From an uncultured Trueperaceae bacterium (GTDB taxonomy: Bacteria; Deinococcota; Deinococci; Deinococcales; Trueperaceae), in NCBI GenBank assembly GCA_913057165.1, contig CAJXNS010000013.1, forward strand, positions 1 through 37,194: 37,194 nt of DNA, in the 5' to 3' direction. Below, piece after piece: positions 1 to 6,712 of the stretch. Each line of letters starts with the position of its first letter. Within the stretch, counting starts at the first letter, position 1. The position numbers were made by a program, and so were the translations under genes. A model generated the notes under the pieces. It had not been told where the DNA came from, made no database searches, and worked only from the letters and a program-made list of their open reading frames with translations.

Positions 1-396
<396 letters not shown>

Positions 397-473
397 AAGT
401 GTTGGGATTTAGGCCCCAACGAGCCTGTTTTGCAGTGTGAAAAAAAGAATCGACAGGTCGTCTCGAAACCGGA

Positions 474-485
474 TTTTCAAAGATC
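474..485 (-). promoter_or_regulatory. boxA-like antitermination element in the rRNA leader
   Basis: The leader between the rRNA promoter and the 16S 5' end contains GATCTTTGAAAA on the minus strand, close to the boxA consensus of rRNA leaders that binds NusB/S10. Its place, about 80 bases upstream of the mature 16S end, is typical. The match is by eye. Confidence 0.5.
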
Positions 486-510
486 GCGGCGCCCTGAGGC
501 GCGAATTAAG

Positions 511-539
511 AGTATGCCAAGCATTCGCAGGCTTGTCAA
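511..539 (-). promoter_or_regulatory. rRNA promoter (TTGACA, 17 bp, CATACT)
   Basis: On the minus strand a perfect -35 (TTGACA, 534-539) is followed after 17 bases by CATACT (511-516), a one-mismatch -10. Transcription would start near position 505, giving a leader of about 110 bases before 16S rRNA. The interval 397-603 otherwise holds this leader, the boxA-like element and no gene. Confidence 0.8.
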
Positions 540-603
540 CCCCATGTCATTACATCCAACCGGGGCGCTCCCTCCCGTGACGCCAAAGCGCCTGGTGAAG
601 CGG

Positions 604-609
604 TACCCT
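604..609 (+). promoter_or_regulatory. -10 box of leaderless nif3 transcript
   Basis: TACCCT lies 6 bases before the ATG at 616. It fits the TANNNT-N6/7-start pattern repeated across this window, and it selects this ATG over the longer in-frame extensions upstream. Confidence 0.65.
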
Positions 610-615
610 CCCTTC

Positions 616-1368
616 ATGCAACGAAGCGAACTTGTCCGCTGGCTCGACGAACTCCTTAACGTTCACGCCATCCCAGACGCCAGTCTGAATGGCCTTCAGG
701 TCGAAGGTGCTGACGAGGTCCGCCACGTGGCTGTCGCCGTCGACGCCAGCCAAACGGCGATCGAGCAGGCAGCCTCGGTAGGCGCCGACTTCCTCATCGT
801 TCATCACGGCCTGTTCTGGGGCGGTATGGAACCGATCACCAAAATGACCGGTGCCCGCGTCCGCCTACTCATCGAAAACAACATCAGCCTCTACGCCGCA
901 CACCTCCCACTCGACGCCCATCCTGAAGTTGGCAACAACGTGGGTCTAGCCGAACTGCTAAGCCTTACCGACATCCAGCCGTTCGCCGAAAGTGGCGGAC
1001 ACCTGATTGGTGCACGCGGTGAGTTTCCAAACCCGATGTCCTTGCGCGATCTCGCCGACCAAATCGAAGAAGTCCTTGGTGAAAGCGTGCTCGTGCACGC
1101 AGGAGGCCCGATGGAGGTGCAACGCATTGGCATCGTGACCGGATCCGGGTCAAGCTTCCTGCATCAAGCCGCAGACCTCGGCCTTGACGCGCTTCTCAGC
1201 GGAGAACCAAAACACGACAATTTTCACGTTCCCTTCGAACGTGGCATCAGCGCGCTATACGCCGGGCATTACATGACCGAAACGGTCGGGGTCAAGCGCC
1301 TAGCGGAGCGCCTTGAAGTCGACCTTGGCCTCTCCACCGAATTCTTGCTGCTGCCCACCGGGTTGTAA
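616..1368 (+). CDS. Nif3-like dinuclear metal centre protein (YbgI type)
   Basis: A 250-residue cytosolic protein of the NIF3/YbgI family (PF01784), which forms hexameric toroids with a two-metal site; the substrate is unsettled, though members of the family are often annotated as GTP cyclohydrolase I type 2. The metal ligands known for E. coli YbgI have counterparts: H63 and H64 in the IVHHG motif, D100 in HLPLD, H218 and E222 in GHYMTE. The length matches the short form that lacks the inserted PII-like domain. An open frame extends back to about 430, but it runs through the rRNA promoter; the TACCCT box six bases before this ATG and the conserved N-terminal helix fix the start here. tmk starts 4 bases after the stop, so the two probably share a transcript. 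Confidence 0.92.
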   Translation: MQRSELVRWLDELLNVHAIPDASLNGLQVEGADEVRHVAVAVDASQTAIEQAASVGADFLIVHHGLFWGGMEPITKMTGARVRLLIENNISLYAAHLPLDAHPEVGNNVGLAELLSLTDIQPFAESGGHLIGARGEFPNPMSLRDLADQIEEVLGESVLVHAGGPMEVQRIGIVTGSGSSFLHQAADLGLDALLSGEPKHDNFHVPFERGISALYAGHYMTETVGVKRLAERLEVDLGLSTEFLLLPTGL

Positions 1369-1372
1369 CCAA

Positions 1373-1999
1373 GTGAGCCCTAACGGCCGTTTTGTCGTGT
1401 TCGAAGGCCCCGAAGGGGCCGGCAAAAGCACGCAAGTGAAGCGTCTTGCCGCATGGCTTCAGGCGGCAGATCTTAAGGTGCTCACCACCCGCGAGCCTGG
1501 CGGTTCGGCCTTGGCGGATCGGGTGCGCGACATCCTGCTCGATCCCACGTTGACGATTGATGCGGAGGCAGAGTTCTTGCTGTATTCCGCCGCCCGCGCT
1601 CAACATGTGAAGGACACCATCCAACCGGCCCTTGCGACGCACGATGCGGTGCTCTGCGATCGTTTTGCCGCTTCGAGCACGGCCTACCAGGGCTACGGGC
1701 GGGGCCTGAACCTTGATTGGGTCGCGAGCGTGAATGCGCACACCACCCAAGGCCTTGAGCCTCACCTGACGATTCTGCTTGATTTGCCGCCCGAAACGGG
1801 GCTTGCCCGTGTGGCATCCCGCGGCCGCGTTGACCGGCTTGAGCAGGCCGACATTGCGTTTCACCGGCGCGTGCGGGAGGCTTTCGTGAACCTCGCTCGC
1901 GACAACCAGGGTTGGGTCACCATCGATGCCACCCAAAGCGAAGACGGTGTCCACCAAGCGATCCAGGAGGCGTACGCCCGTGCGTTCGGCGCGCCGTAA
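1373..1999 (+). CDS. tmk: Thymidylate kinase
   Basis: A 208-residue dTMP kinase (dTMP + ATP to dTDP + ADP), essential for dTTP supply. Visible motifs: P-loop GPEGAGKST (12-20), TREPGG (39-44) where the Arg contacts the dTMP phosphate, the DR motif in LCDRF (D96, R97), then SSTAYQGYGRG, and an Arg-containing lid region around 148-155. The GTG at 1373, four bases after nif3, gives the usual N-terminus; longer in-frame starts would overlap nif3 by up to 56 bases. The 3' end overlaps the next gene by 20 bases, so nif3, tmk and the cyclotransferase look like one operon. Confidence 0.95.
   Translation: MSPNGRFVVFEGPEGAGKSTQVKRLAAWLQAADLKVLTTREPGGSALADRVRDILLDPTLTIDAEAEFLLYSAARAQHVKDTIQPALATHDAVLCDRFAASSTAYQGYGRGLNLDWVASVNAHTTQGLEPHLTILLDLPPETGLARVASRGRVDRLEQADIAFHRRVREAFVNLARDNQGWVTIDATQSEDGVHQAIQEAYARAFGAP
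1965..1970 (+). promoter_or_regulatory. Strong ribosome binding site inside tmk
   Basis: AGGAGG lies inside the tmk coding sequence, 9 bases before a GTG at 1980. It decides the start of the downstream lipoprotein gene, because translation from there begins directly with a signal peptide. Confidence 0.75.
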
Positions 2000-2774
2000 C
2001 CGGTTCGGTCTTCAAACACTGCCCCTCGTGGCTTTGGTGCTCGCGACCGTACTGGGTGGTTGCGCGCCGGGGACGCCGGCCTCTCGCTCCGTTGAGGTTG
2101 TGGCTTCATTCCCTCACGATCAGGCGGCGTTTACGCAAGGTCTGTTGTGGCACGACGGGCATGTGTTCGAGTCCACCGGCTTGTACGGGTCATCGAGCGT
2201 CCGTAAGGTTCGGCTGGCTGATGGCGCTGTCTTGATGCAACGCGATCTGCCTGAGGATCTTTTCGGTGAAGGCTTGGCTTTGGTTGGCGACACCTTGATC
2301 CAGCTAACCTGGCGCGCCGGTGATGCCTATGTATGGCCGCTTGATTCGTTTGAGCGCGCGGTGACGCGTTTCGGTTACGACGGCGAAGGTTGGGGTTTGT
2401 GCTTCGATGGCGCCCGGCTTGTCATGAGCGACGGAAGCGACCGCCTGACGTTCCGGGATCCCGACACGTTTGACGTGATCGGGGGTGTGGACGTGACGTT
2501 CGATGGTCAGCCGCTCGCTCAGCTCAATGAACTTGAGTGTGTGGATGGGCGCGTGTGGGCGAACGTTTGGTTTGAAGACCGCATCGTTGAAATCGACCCG
2601 AGCAGTGGTCAGGTTGTGTCCTACGCGGACCTAGCCCGGTTGCTGACGGAGACGGAACGGTCCAGCTTAGGGCGCGATGACGTGCTCAACGGCATCGCCT
2701 ATCGTGATGACACCGGCACCTTCCTCGTGACCGGAAAGCGTTGGCCTAAGGTGTTCGAGATTGCGCTTCGGTAA
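1980..2774 (+). CDS. Glutaminyl-peptide cyclotransferase, plant/bacterial beta-propeller type, lipoprotein
   Basis: A 264-residue member of the QC family typified by the papaya enzyme (PF05096), which converts N-terminal glutamine to pyroglutamate. Family signatures are FTQGL near the N-terminus, STGLYG, GEGLA, GEGWGL, LNELE and LNGIAY near the C-terminus. With the GTG start chosen from the AGGAGG site, residues 1-27 form a basic then hydrophobic signal peptide ending in the lipobox LGGC, with C28 as the lipidation site, so the enzyme should act on the periplasmic side of a membrane. The gene overlaps tmk by 20 bases. It converges on the FmdB-like gene, and the 48 bases between them hold no convincing terminator. 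Confidence 0.9.
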   Translation: MRSARRNRFGLQTLPLVALVLATVLGGCAPGTPASRSVEVVASFPHDQAAFTQGLLWHDGHVFESTGLYGSSSVRKVRLADGAVLMQRDLPEDLFGEGLALVGDTLIQLTWRAGDAYVWPLDSFERAVTRFGYDGEGWGLCFDGARLVMSDGSDRLTFRDPDTFDVIGGVDVTFDGQPLAQLNELECVDGRVWANVWFEDRIVEIDPSSGQVVSYADLARLLTETERSSLGRDDVLNGIAYRDDTGTFLVTGKRWPKVFEIALR

Positions 2775-2822
2775 GGGTGCCGGTAGGTAGGCGTCGTTGA
2801 CACCGATGGAACGGACGAACGA

Positions 2823-3083
2823 CTAGTCGCCTGACTTGCTCGGCTTGCTTGTTTTGCTGTCTGTTTTGGTGGTGCCACCATCCGATGACTTTTTAGGGGC
2901 AGCGCCCTTTCTGGAGTCGTTAACGTAAAAACCGCTGCCTTTAAAGGCGATGCCGACGGGCTGGATAATCCGTTTGACCGGATCTCCGGTCTCGGGATGC
3001 GCGGTGAGCGCATCGTCCGCCATGGACTGCTCGATTTCAAAGGTCTCACCCGTTGACAGGTTTTTGTAAACGTACAGTGGCAC
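2823..3083 (-). CDS. FmdB-family small protein lacking the zinc-ribbon cysteines
   Basis: An 86-residue protein with the clear FmdB/YebB-like pattern (PF09723): start PLYVY, central FEIEQSM, then VKRIIQP and GIAFKGSGFYVNDSR. In ordinary members two CxxC pairs bind zinc; here the four positions are N8, T11, H29 and T32, so the knuckles are gone while the rest of the fold pattern is intact. The C-terminal 28 residues are Ser/Thr/Lys-rich and probably disordered. The start is a GTG preceded by a GAGGAGGGAGG Shine-Dalgarno; an open frame continues upstream but has no such site. The role of FmdB proteins is not well established (originally a proposed regulator of formamidase expression). Confidence 0.85.
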   Translation of the reverse strand: MPLYVYKNLSTGETFEIEQSMADDALTAHPETGDPVKRIIQPVGIAFKGSGFYVNDSRKGAAPKKSSDGGTTKTDSKTSKPSKSGD

Positions 3084-3104
3084 GGCGGCCTCCCTCCTCT
3101 GGTG

Positions 3105-3118
3105 ACCCCACGTGGGGT
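3105..3118. repeat. 14-bp perfect palindrome in the FmdB-like gene leader
   Basis: ACCCCACGTGGGGT is perfectly self-complementary. It lies between the presumed transcription start and the Shine-Dalgarno of the minus-strand FmdB-like gene, so it may be an operator for a dimeric regulator or a stem in the mRNA leader. Confidence 0.5.
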
Positions 3119-3132
3119 GCTCAACAGCGGGA

Positions 3133-3138
3133 AGTTTA
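3133..3138 (-). promoter_or_regulatory. Candidate -10 box for the FmdB-like gene
   Basis: TAAACT on the minus strand, about 50 bases upstream of the GTG start. Initiation 6-8 bases downstream would give a leader of about 43 bases that includes the 14-bp palindrome and the ribosome binding site. Confidence 0.4.
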
Positions 3139-3148
3139 CCCCTGCTGC

Positions 3149-3154
3149 TAGATT
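3149..3154 (+). promoter_or_regulatory. -10 box of leaderless gpsA transcript
   Basis: TAGATT is 6 bases upstream of the GTG at 3161. There is no Shine-Dalgarno in front of this GTG, in keeping with a leaderless message. Confidence 0.6.
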
Positions 3155-3160
3155 GGGTGC

Positions 3161-4174
3161 GTGTCACGCCGCGACGCACCCCCACCTGCCTCCGTGGCTG
3201 TGCTCGGCGCCGGCCAATGGGGCACCGTGCTGGCCGACCTGCTGGCCCACAACGGTCTTACGGTACGCCTGTGGACGCGCAACGTAGGCAAGGCTCAAGC
3301 GTGGCATGACGAACGGGTCCAGCAGAACCTAAGTCAGAGCGAAGAACACCCGGCTTCAAGGGTGTCGATGACCTCCGACATCGCAGATGCCACGGGCGAC
3401 GCCGACGCGGTTGTCGCAACCGTCCCAAGCGTCGGCCTGCCAGATCTGGTCGCACGCCTCGACGCTGCAGGGGTGCATCCAGCCGGTTGGGTATCCACCG
3501 CGAAAGGGTTGATGGACGCCCACTTAACCACCCCGCACGCGTGGCTCACCAGGCGGGTTGCTGCGCCGGTTGCGGTGCTCTCCGGTCCCAACCTGGCGCA
3601 TGAGATTGCGGCTGGAAAACCGGCTGCAACCGTTGTGGCGTCCCACGACACGACGTTCGCTGAGCGGGTACGTGGCTGGTTTCACCAGGCGACGTTTCGG
3701 GTGTACCTCAACGACGATCCCCAGGGCGTTGAGGTGGGTGGCGCCTACAAAAATGTCATCGCGGTGGCCGCTGGGATGTCGGACGCCTTGGGTTTAGGAA
3801 CCAACGCAACGGCGGCGTTGGTGTCGCGCGGCTTGGCGGAAATGGTGCGCTTAGGCAACCGTCTCGGTGGGAAGGCTGCGACGCTCTACGGCCTTGCCGG
3901 CGTGGGTGACCTGGTCGCCACGTGCCTGGCCAGTGAAAGTCGGAACCATCAAGCGGGCCGCAGGCTCGCATCAGGAGAGTCAGGCGAGGCGATCTTGGCG
4001 TCGGGCTTAACGGCCGAAGGGCTGCGAAGCGTCCAAGCGCTCGCCGCGCACGGCCGCGACGCAGGCCTAAGCCTGCCGATCGCTGAACACGTGTACGAGG
4101 TTGCGTTCGGCGCCCTTGCCGCTGATGACGCCGTGGCACGACTGATGACGCGCGAGGCCACGCGGGAGACGTGA
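3161..4174 (+). CDS. gpsA: Glycerol-3-phosphate dehydrogenase [NAD(P)+]
   Basis: A 337-residue cytosolic enzyme that reduces dihydroxyacetone phosphate to sn-glycerol 3-phosphate for phospholipid synthesis. The Rossmann motif GAGQWG is at residues 17-22, STAKG in the middle, and LSGPN, then the GGAYKNVIAVAAG segment with the catalytic lysine, and GLAGVGDLVATC with the substrate loop, all as in GpsA. Length is normal. The GTG start lies 6 bases after a TAGATT box and gives the expected short N-terminal tail. The gene diverges from the FmdB-like gene across 77 bases. The next gene follows in the same direction but has its own -10 box. Confidence 0.96.
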   Translation: MSRRDAPPPASVAVLGAGQWGTVLADLLAHNGLTVRLWTRNVGKAQAWHDERVQQNLSQSEEHPASRVSMTSDIADATGDADAVVATVPSVGLPDLVARLDAAGVHPAGWVSTAKGLMDAHLTTPHAWLTRRVAAPVAVLSGPNLAHEIAAGKPAATVVASHDTTFAERVRGWFHQATFRVYLNDDPQGVEVGGAYKNVIAVAAGMSDALGLGTNATAALVSRGLAEMVRLGNRLGGKAATLYGLAGVGDLVATCLASESRNHQAGRRLASGESGEAILASGLTAEGLRSVQALAAHGRDAGLSLPIAEHVYEVAFGALAADDAVARLMTREATRET

Positions 4175-4203
4175 GCGTTGGTTTCTAAGGCGGCCTTGTT
4201 TGC

Positions 4204-4209
4204 TAATCT
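4204..4209 (+). promoter_or_regulatory. -10 box of leaderless HD-domain gene
   Basis: TAATCT is 7 bases before the GTG at 4217. It argues for that GTG over the in-frame TTG at 4178, which has no signal in front of it. Confidence 0.6.
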
Positions 4210-4216
4210 GCCCGGC

Positions 4217-4834
4217 GTGAACGGACGTTTGGCCTTTGTTTTGGATGCGTTTCGCCTCAAAGAACGTGCCCGCTCCGGCTGGGAGTTGCGCGGGATTGAC
4301 GATGGCGAATCGGTGGCGGATCACAGTTGGGGGACGGCCCTGCTGTGCAGCATGTTTGCCTCGGAGGCAGGTCTTGACGCCGCTCGCACGGTTGAGATTG
4401 CGTTGGCGCACGATCTTGCTGAAGCCGAAATTGGTGACGTGCCGTCGCTCGCAAACGTTGCCGACCGTCCGATGACCCCGGCTGAGAAGGCGCAGCGTGA
4501 GTCGGCTGCGATGGCCCGCCTTGAGGCGGTATGGCCGGGTGAGGCGAGTGCGCGGGTGAAGGCGCGATGGCAAGAGTACGAGGATCGCGCAAGTGGCGAG
4601 GCTCGTTTTGTGCGGGATATGAACCTGATTGATATGTGCCTGATGGCGCTGCATTATGAACGCGGCCGTATTGACATGGCCCCAATCCGGCACGCACCTG
4701 GCGCCTTAGACGAGTTTTTTGAGTCGGCGTGGGAGCGTATCGATTCGGCGTTCGCCCGCTCACTCCTGGAAGAGATTGAAGGGGCTTACCGTGAAGCCCA
4801 GCGCATGAGGCAGGCCAGCATCACCGGCGCTTAA
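4217..4834 (+). CDS. HD-domain protein of the HDDC2/YfbR 5'-deoxynucleotidase type
   Basis: A 205-residue metal-dependent phosphohydrolase. It follows the HDDC2 pattern: LKERARSGWELRGI near the start, ESVADHSW (H36), ALAHDLAEAEIGD (H65, D66), a PMTPAEKAQRE helix, and FVRDMNLIDM with the last metal-binding Asp. Family members hydrolyse deoxynucleoside 5'-monophosphates; the exact substrate here is inferred. The start is set at GTG 4217 from the TAATCT box and because the family usually begins about 15 residues before the LKxxxRxGW segment. Its stop codon overlaps that of the convergent gene in a shared TTAA. Confidence 0.87.
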   Translation: MNGRLAFVLDAFRLKERARSGWELRGIDDGESVADHSWGTALLCSMFASEAGLDAARTVEIALAHDLAEAEIGDVPSLANVADRPMTPAEKAQRESAAMARLEAVWPGEASARVKARWQEYEDRASGEARFVRDMNLIDMCLMALHYERGRIDMAPIRHAPGALDEFFESAWERIDSAFARSLLEEIEGAYREAQRMRQASITGA

Positions 4835-5127
4835 GCGGATCCTGAACCACGACGACCAGGCGGTTCGGCGGGCTCCATCTCATCATCTGGGGGCAGCCAA
4901 GGTTCCCTGGGTTGTGCTGGCGGTTCGGCACTCCGCTCGACGGTCGGGGCACGCCGCACGGTCCATTCAAGCGCCACGCCAACCGCAGCGATGACGAGGA
5001 CGACCGCGACCGGACTGGAGCGAAAGAACCCGTCGGTGGACACCAGCGAAATCAGTGCTGCGCCTGCAGCCACGGCGTAGAAGAAGCGAGCGAACCCTAG
5101 GAAAACGTTCTTTTCACGGGCCGTCAT
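4831..5127 (-). CDS. Small hypothetical membrane protein with two TM segments
   Basis: A 98-residue protein with no family I recognise. Residues about 8-30 and 37-58 are hydrophobic and look like two membrane spans joined by a short turn; the rest is a Pro/Glu-rich tail (PPAQPREPW, EMEPAEPPG) that is probably disordered. The ATG overlaps the hlyIII stop codon (ATGA), which suggests translational coupling. A TATCAT box also lies 6 bases before this ATG, inside the end of hlyIII, so an independent leaderless message is possible. The stop is shared with the convergent HD gene. Confidence 0.72.
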   Translation of the reverse strand: MTAREKNVFLGFARFFYAVAAGAALISLVSTDGFFRSSPVAVVLVIAAVGVALEWTVRRAPTVERSAEPPAQPREPWLPPDDEMEPAEPPGRRGSGSA

Positions 5128-5807
5128 GCGCCGATGATATAGCGTGCGATCAACACGAAATGAAACGCGCTTCCAGCCAGCACGAACAGGTGCCAGATCT
5201 CGTGGTACCCGAAGACCGTCGGGAACGGATCGGGGCGTTTGAGGGCGTAGACGACCGCTCCAACGGTGTAGGTGACGCCACCGGCAACAAGCCAAGTCAC
5301 GCCAGGCCACGGGAGCGCCTGTACGAGGGGCCCGAGGGCAAGCACGGACAGCCAACCAAGGATCACGTAAAGCGCGGTGCTGAACCACCTCGGTGCGTTG
5401 AGCCAGAAGATCTTGAACAGCACCCCGAGTAACGCGAGGGCCCACACGACCGACAGGAGCGCAATGGCCAGCGACGGTGCCGCAGGCCGAACGGCCACCA
5501 ACAAGACGGGGGTGTAGGTCCCTGCGATCAGGACGAAGATGGCGGCATGGTCGAACAGGCGCAATCTGACGTACGTCTTATAGCCGACCTTCAGGGCGTG
5601 CAGTAGCGTGCTGGCGAGGAACAGCAGCACCACACTCAGACCGTAGACGGTCGCGCTGACGGTGTGCAGCACATCGCCCGACGCAAGGGCCCATAAGACC
5701 CCTAGGCCGACCAGGCCGAGCACCACACCAGCGGCGTGGGTTAAGGCGTTAATCGGTTCGCGCAACCAACGCAAACCAGGCAGGGGGCGGGCGCTCACGT
5801 CGTTCAT
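5124..5807 (-). CDS. Hemolysin III / PAQR-family membrane protein
   Basis: A 227-residue integral membrane protein with about seven hydrophobic segments. The conserved PAQR/HlyIII metal-binding motifs are present: a Ser and His in LASTLLHAL, the Asp in FDHAAIFVLIAGTYTP, and HEIWH plus a final His (GSAFHF) near the C-terminus. Bacterial members are linked to membrane fluidity homeostasis or, historically, cytolysis; the actual reaction, perhaps a hydrolase, is uncertain. The start is the ATG six bases after a TACCCT box. The gene overlaps the following small membrane protein by four bases. Confidence 0.92.
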   Translation of the reverse strand: MNDVSARPLPGLRWLREPINALTHAAGVVLGLVGLGVLWALASGDVLHTVSATVYGLSVVLLFLASTLLHALKVGYKTYVRLRLFDHAAIFVLIAGTYTPVLLVAVRPAAPSLAIALLSVVWALALLGVLFKIFWLNAPRWFSTALYVILGWLSVLALGPLVQALPWPGVTWLVAGGVTYTVGAVVYALKRPDPFPTVFGYHEIWHLFVLAGSAFHFVLIARYIIGA

Positions 5808-5813
5808 ACGTGC

Positions 5814-5819
5814 AGGGTA
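5814..5819 (-). promoter_or_regulatory. -10 box of leaderless hlyIII transcript
   Basis: TACCCT on the minus strand, 6 bases before the hlyIII ATG; no Shine-Dalgarno is visible in that gap. Confidence 0.6.
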
Positions 5820-5856
5820 CTTCCTGGGTGCATGAGGAGCATGGCAATCGTGCGCA

Positions 5857-6699
5857 TCAATTTGGGTGGCCTTGCTCCACCGGACGTTTGGGATCGCGGC
5901 ACCACTCGCTCCACGAACCGGCATAGAGCTTGGGGGTTGGCAACCCCGCCACTTCGGCAGCAAGCACGTTGTGTGCGGCGGTGACACCAGAGCCGCAGTA
6001 AGCCACCCATTCATCAGCTTCATCCACCCACGCGAAGCGTTCGGCGAGACGGTCGGCAGGCAAAAAACGGCCGTCTTCTAAGTTGCCTGTGAAGGGCAGG
6101 TTAATGGCACCGGGGATATGCCCGGCGACTGGGTCGATCGGTTCATGGGTGCCTGCGTAACGGTCTGGAGCGCGTGCATCCACGAGGAGTACCGAAGCGT
6201 CCTCAAGTCCCGCCTCAAGCGTGTCCGCATCCACCGTGGGCATGCCGCCCGGTTGGCCTTCAAAGGTGGTGGCCGGATGGGCGGCGTTGCCAGACTCGGT
6301 GTCATTGATGTCGGCCACCCAGGCTTGCAGGCCGCCATCAAGCACGAAGGTGTCGGCATGGCCAAGCCACCGCAAAAGCCACCAGGCGCGGGCAGCCATG
6401 GCGCCACCAGCGTCGTCATAAACGATGATCGGGCGTGCGTTTGAGAGCCCTCGCTCACCAAGCGTTTGGCAGAGCACGGCCGCATCGGGCAGCGGGTGCC
6501 GGCCTCCCTGACCGGAGGTCTGGATGGGGCCAGACAGGTCGTCATCAAGATGCAAGTAGACCGCCCCGGGAAGGTGCGCCTGCTCGTAACCTCGCCGGCC
6601 GGCTCCTGGATCGGCAAGGTTGAAGCGGGCATCGACAAACTGTGCGCCTTGCTCACGCCGCAAGGCCTCCGCTTCGGTGGGGGTGACGATCGGATTCAT
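5857..6699 (-). CDS. sseA: 3-mercaptopyruvate sulfurtransferase (two rhodanese domains)
   Basis: A 280-residue cytosolic enzyme with an inactive N-terminal rhodanese domain (about 5-135, no Cys in its loop) and an active C-terminal domain (about 155-275). The catalytic loop reads CGSGVTA with C235 as the sulfur-accepting cysteine. The Gly-Ser pair after the Cys marks mercaptopyruvate sulfurtransferases, while thiosulfate sulfurtransferases usually carry an Arg-Lys pair (CRKGVT), so SseA-type specificity is favoured. The start is the ATG seven bases after TAGACT; a twelve-residue longer in-frame start lacks support. It follows the exporter gene by only 10 bases yet seems to have its own promoter. 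Confidence 0.93.
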   Translation of the reverse strand: MNPIVTPTEAEALRREQGAQFVDARFNLADPGAGRRGYEQAHLPGAVYLHLDDDLSGPIQTSGQGGRHPLPDAAVLCQTLGERGLSNARPIIVYDDAGGAMAARAWWLLRWLGHADTFVLDGGLQAWVADINDTESGNAAHPATTFEGQPGGMPTVDADTLEAGLEDASVLLVDARAPDRYAGTHEPIDPVAGHIPGAINLPFTGNLEDGRFLPADRLAERFAWVDEADEWVAYCGSGVTAAHNVLAAEVAGLPTPKLYAGSWSEWCRDPKRPVEQGHPN

Positions 6700-6706
6700 G
6701 GCTCGC

Positions 6707-6712
6707 AGTCTA
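6707..6712 (-). promoter_or_regulatory. -10 box of leaderless sseA transcript, overlapping the upstream stop codon
   Basis: TAGACT is 7 bases before the sseA ATG. Its first three bases are also the TAG stop codon of the upstream MFS gene. Confidence 0.6.

Noticed and set aside
402-421. Small hairpin GTTGGG/CCCAAC just upstream of the 16S 5' end
   Set aside because: Six pairs with an eight-base loop; it is more likely one side of the rRNA processing stem than a separate element, and the other side is outside the window.
430-615. Longer N-terminus for the Nif3-like protein
   Set aside because: The extension overlies the rRNA promoter and leader on the other strand, is not Nif3-like, and a TACCCT box sits just before the ATG at 616.
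1292-1957. 221-codon minus-strand frame opposite tmk
   Set aside because: Antisense shadow of thymidylate kinase with no motif and no start signal.
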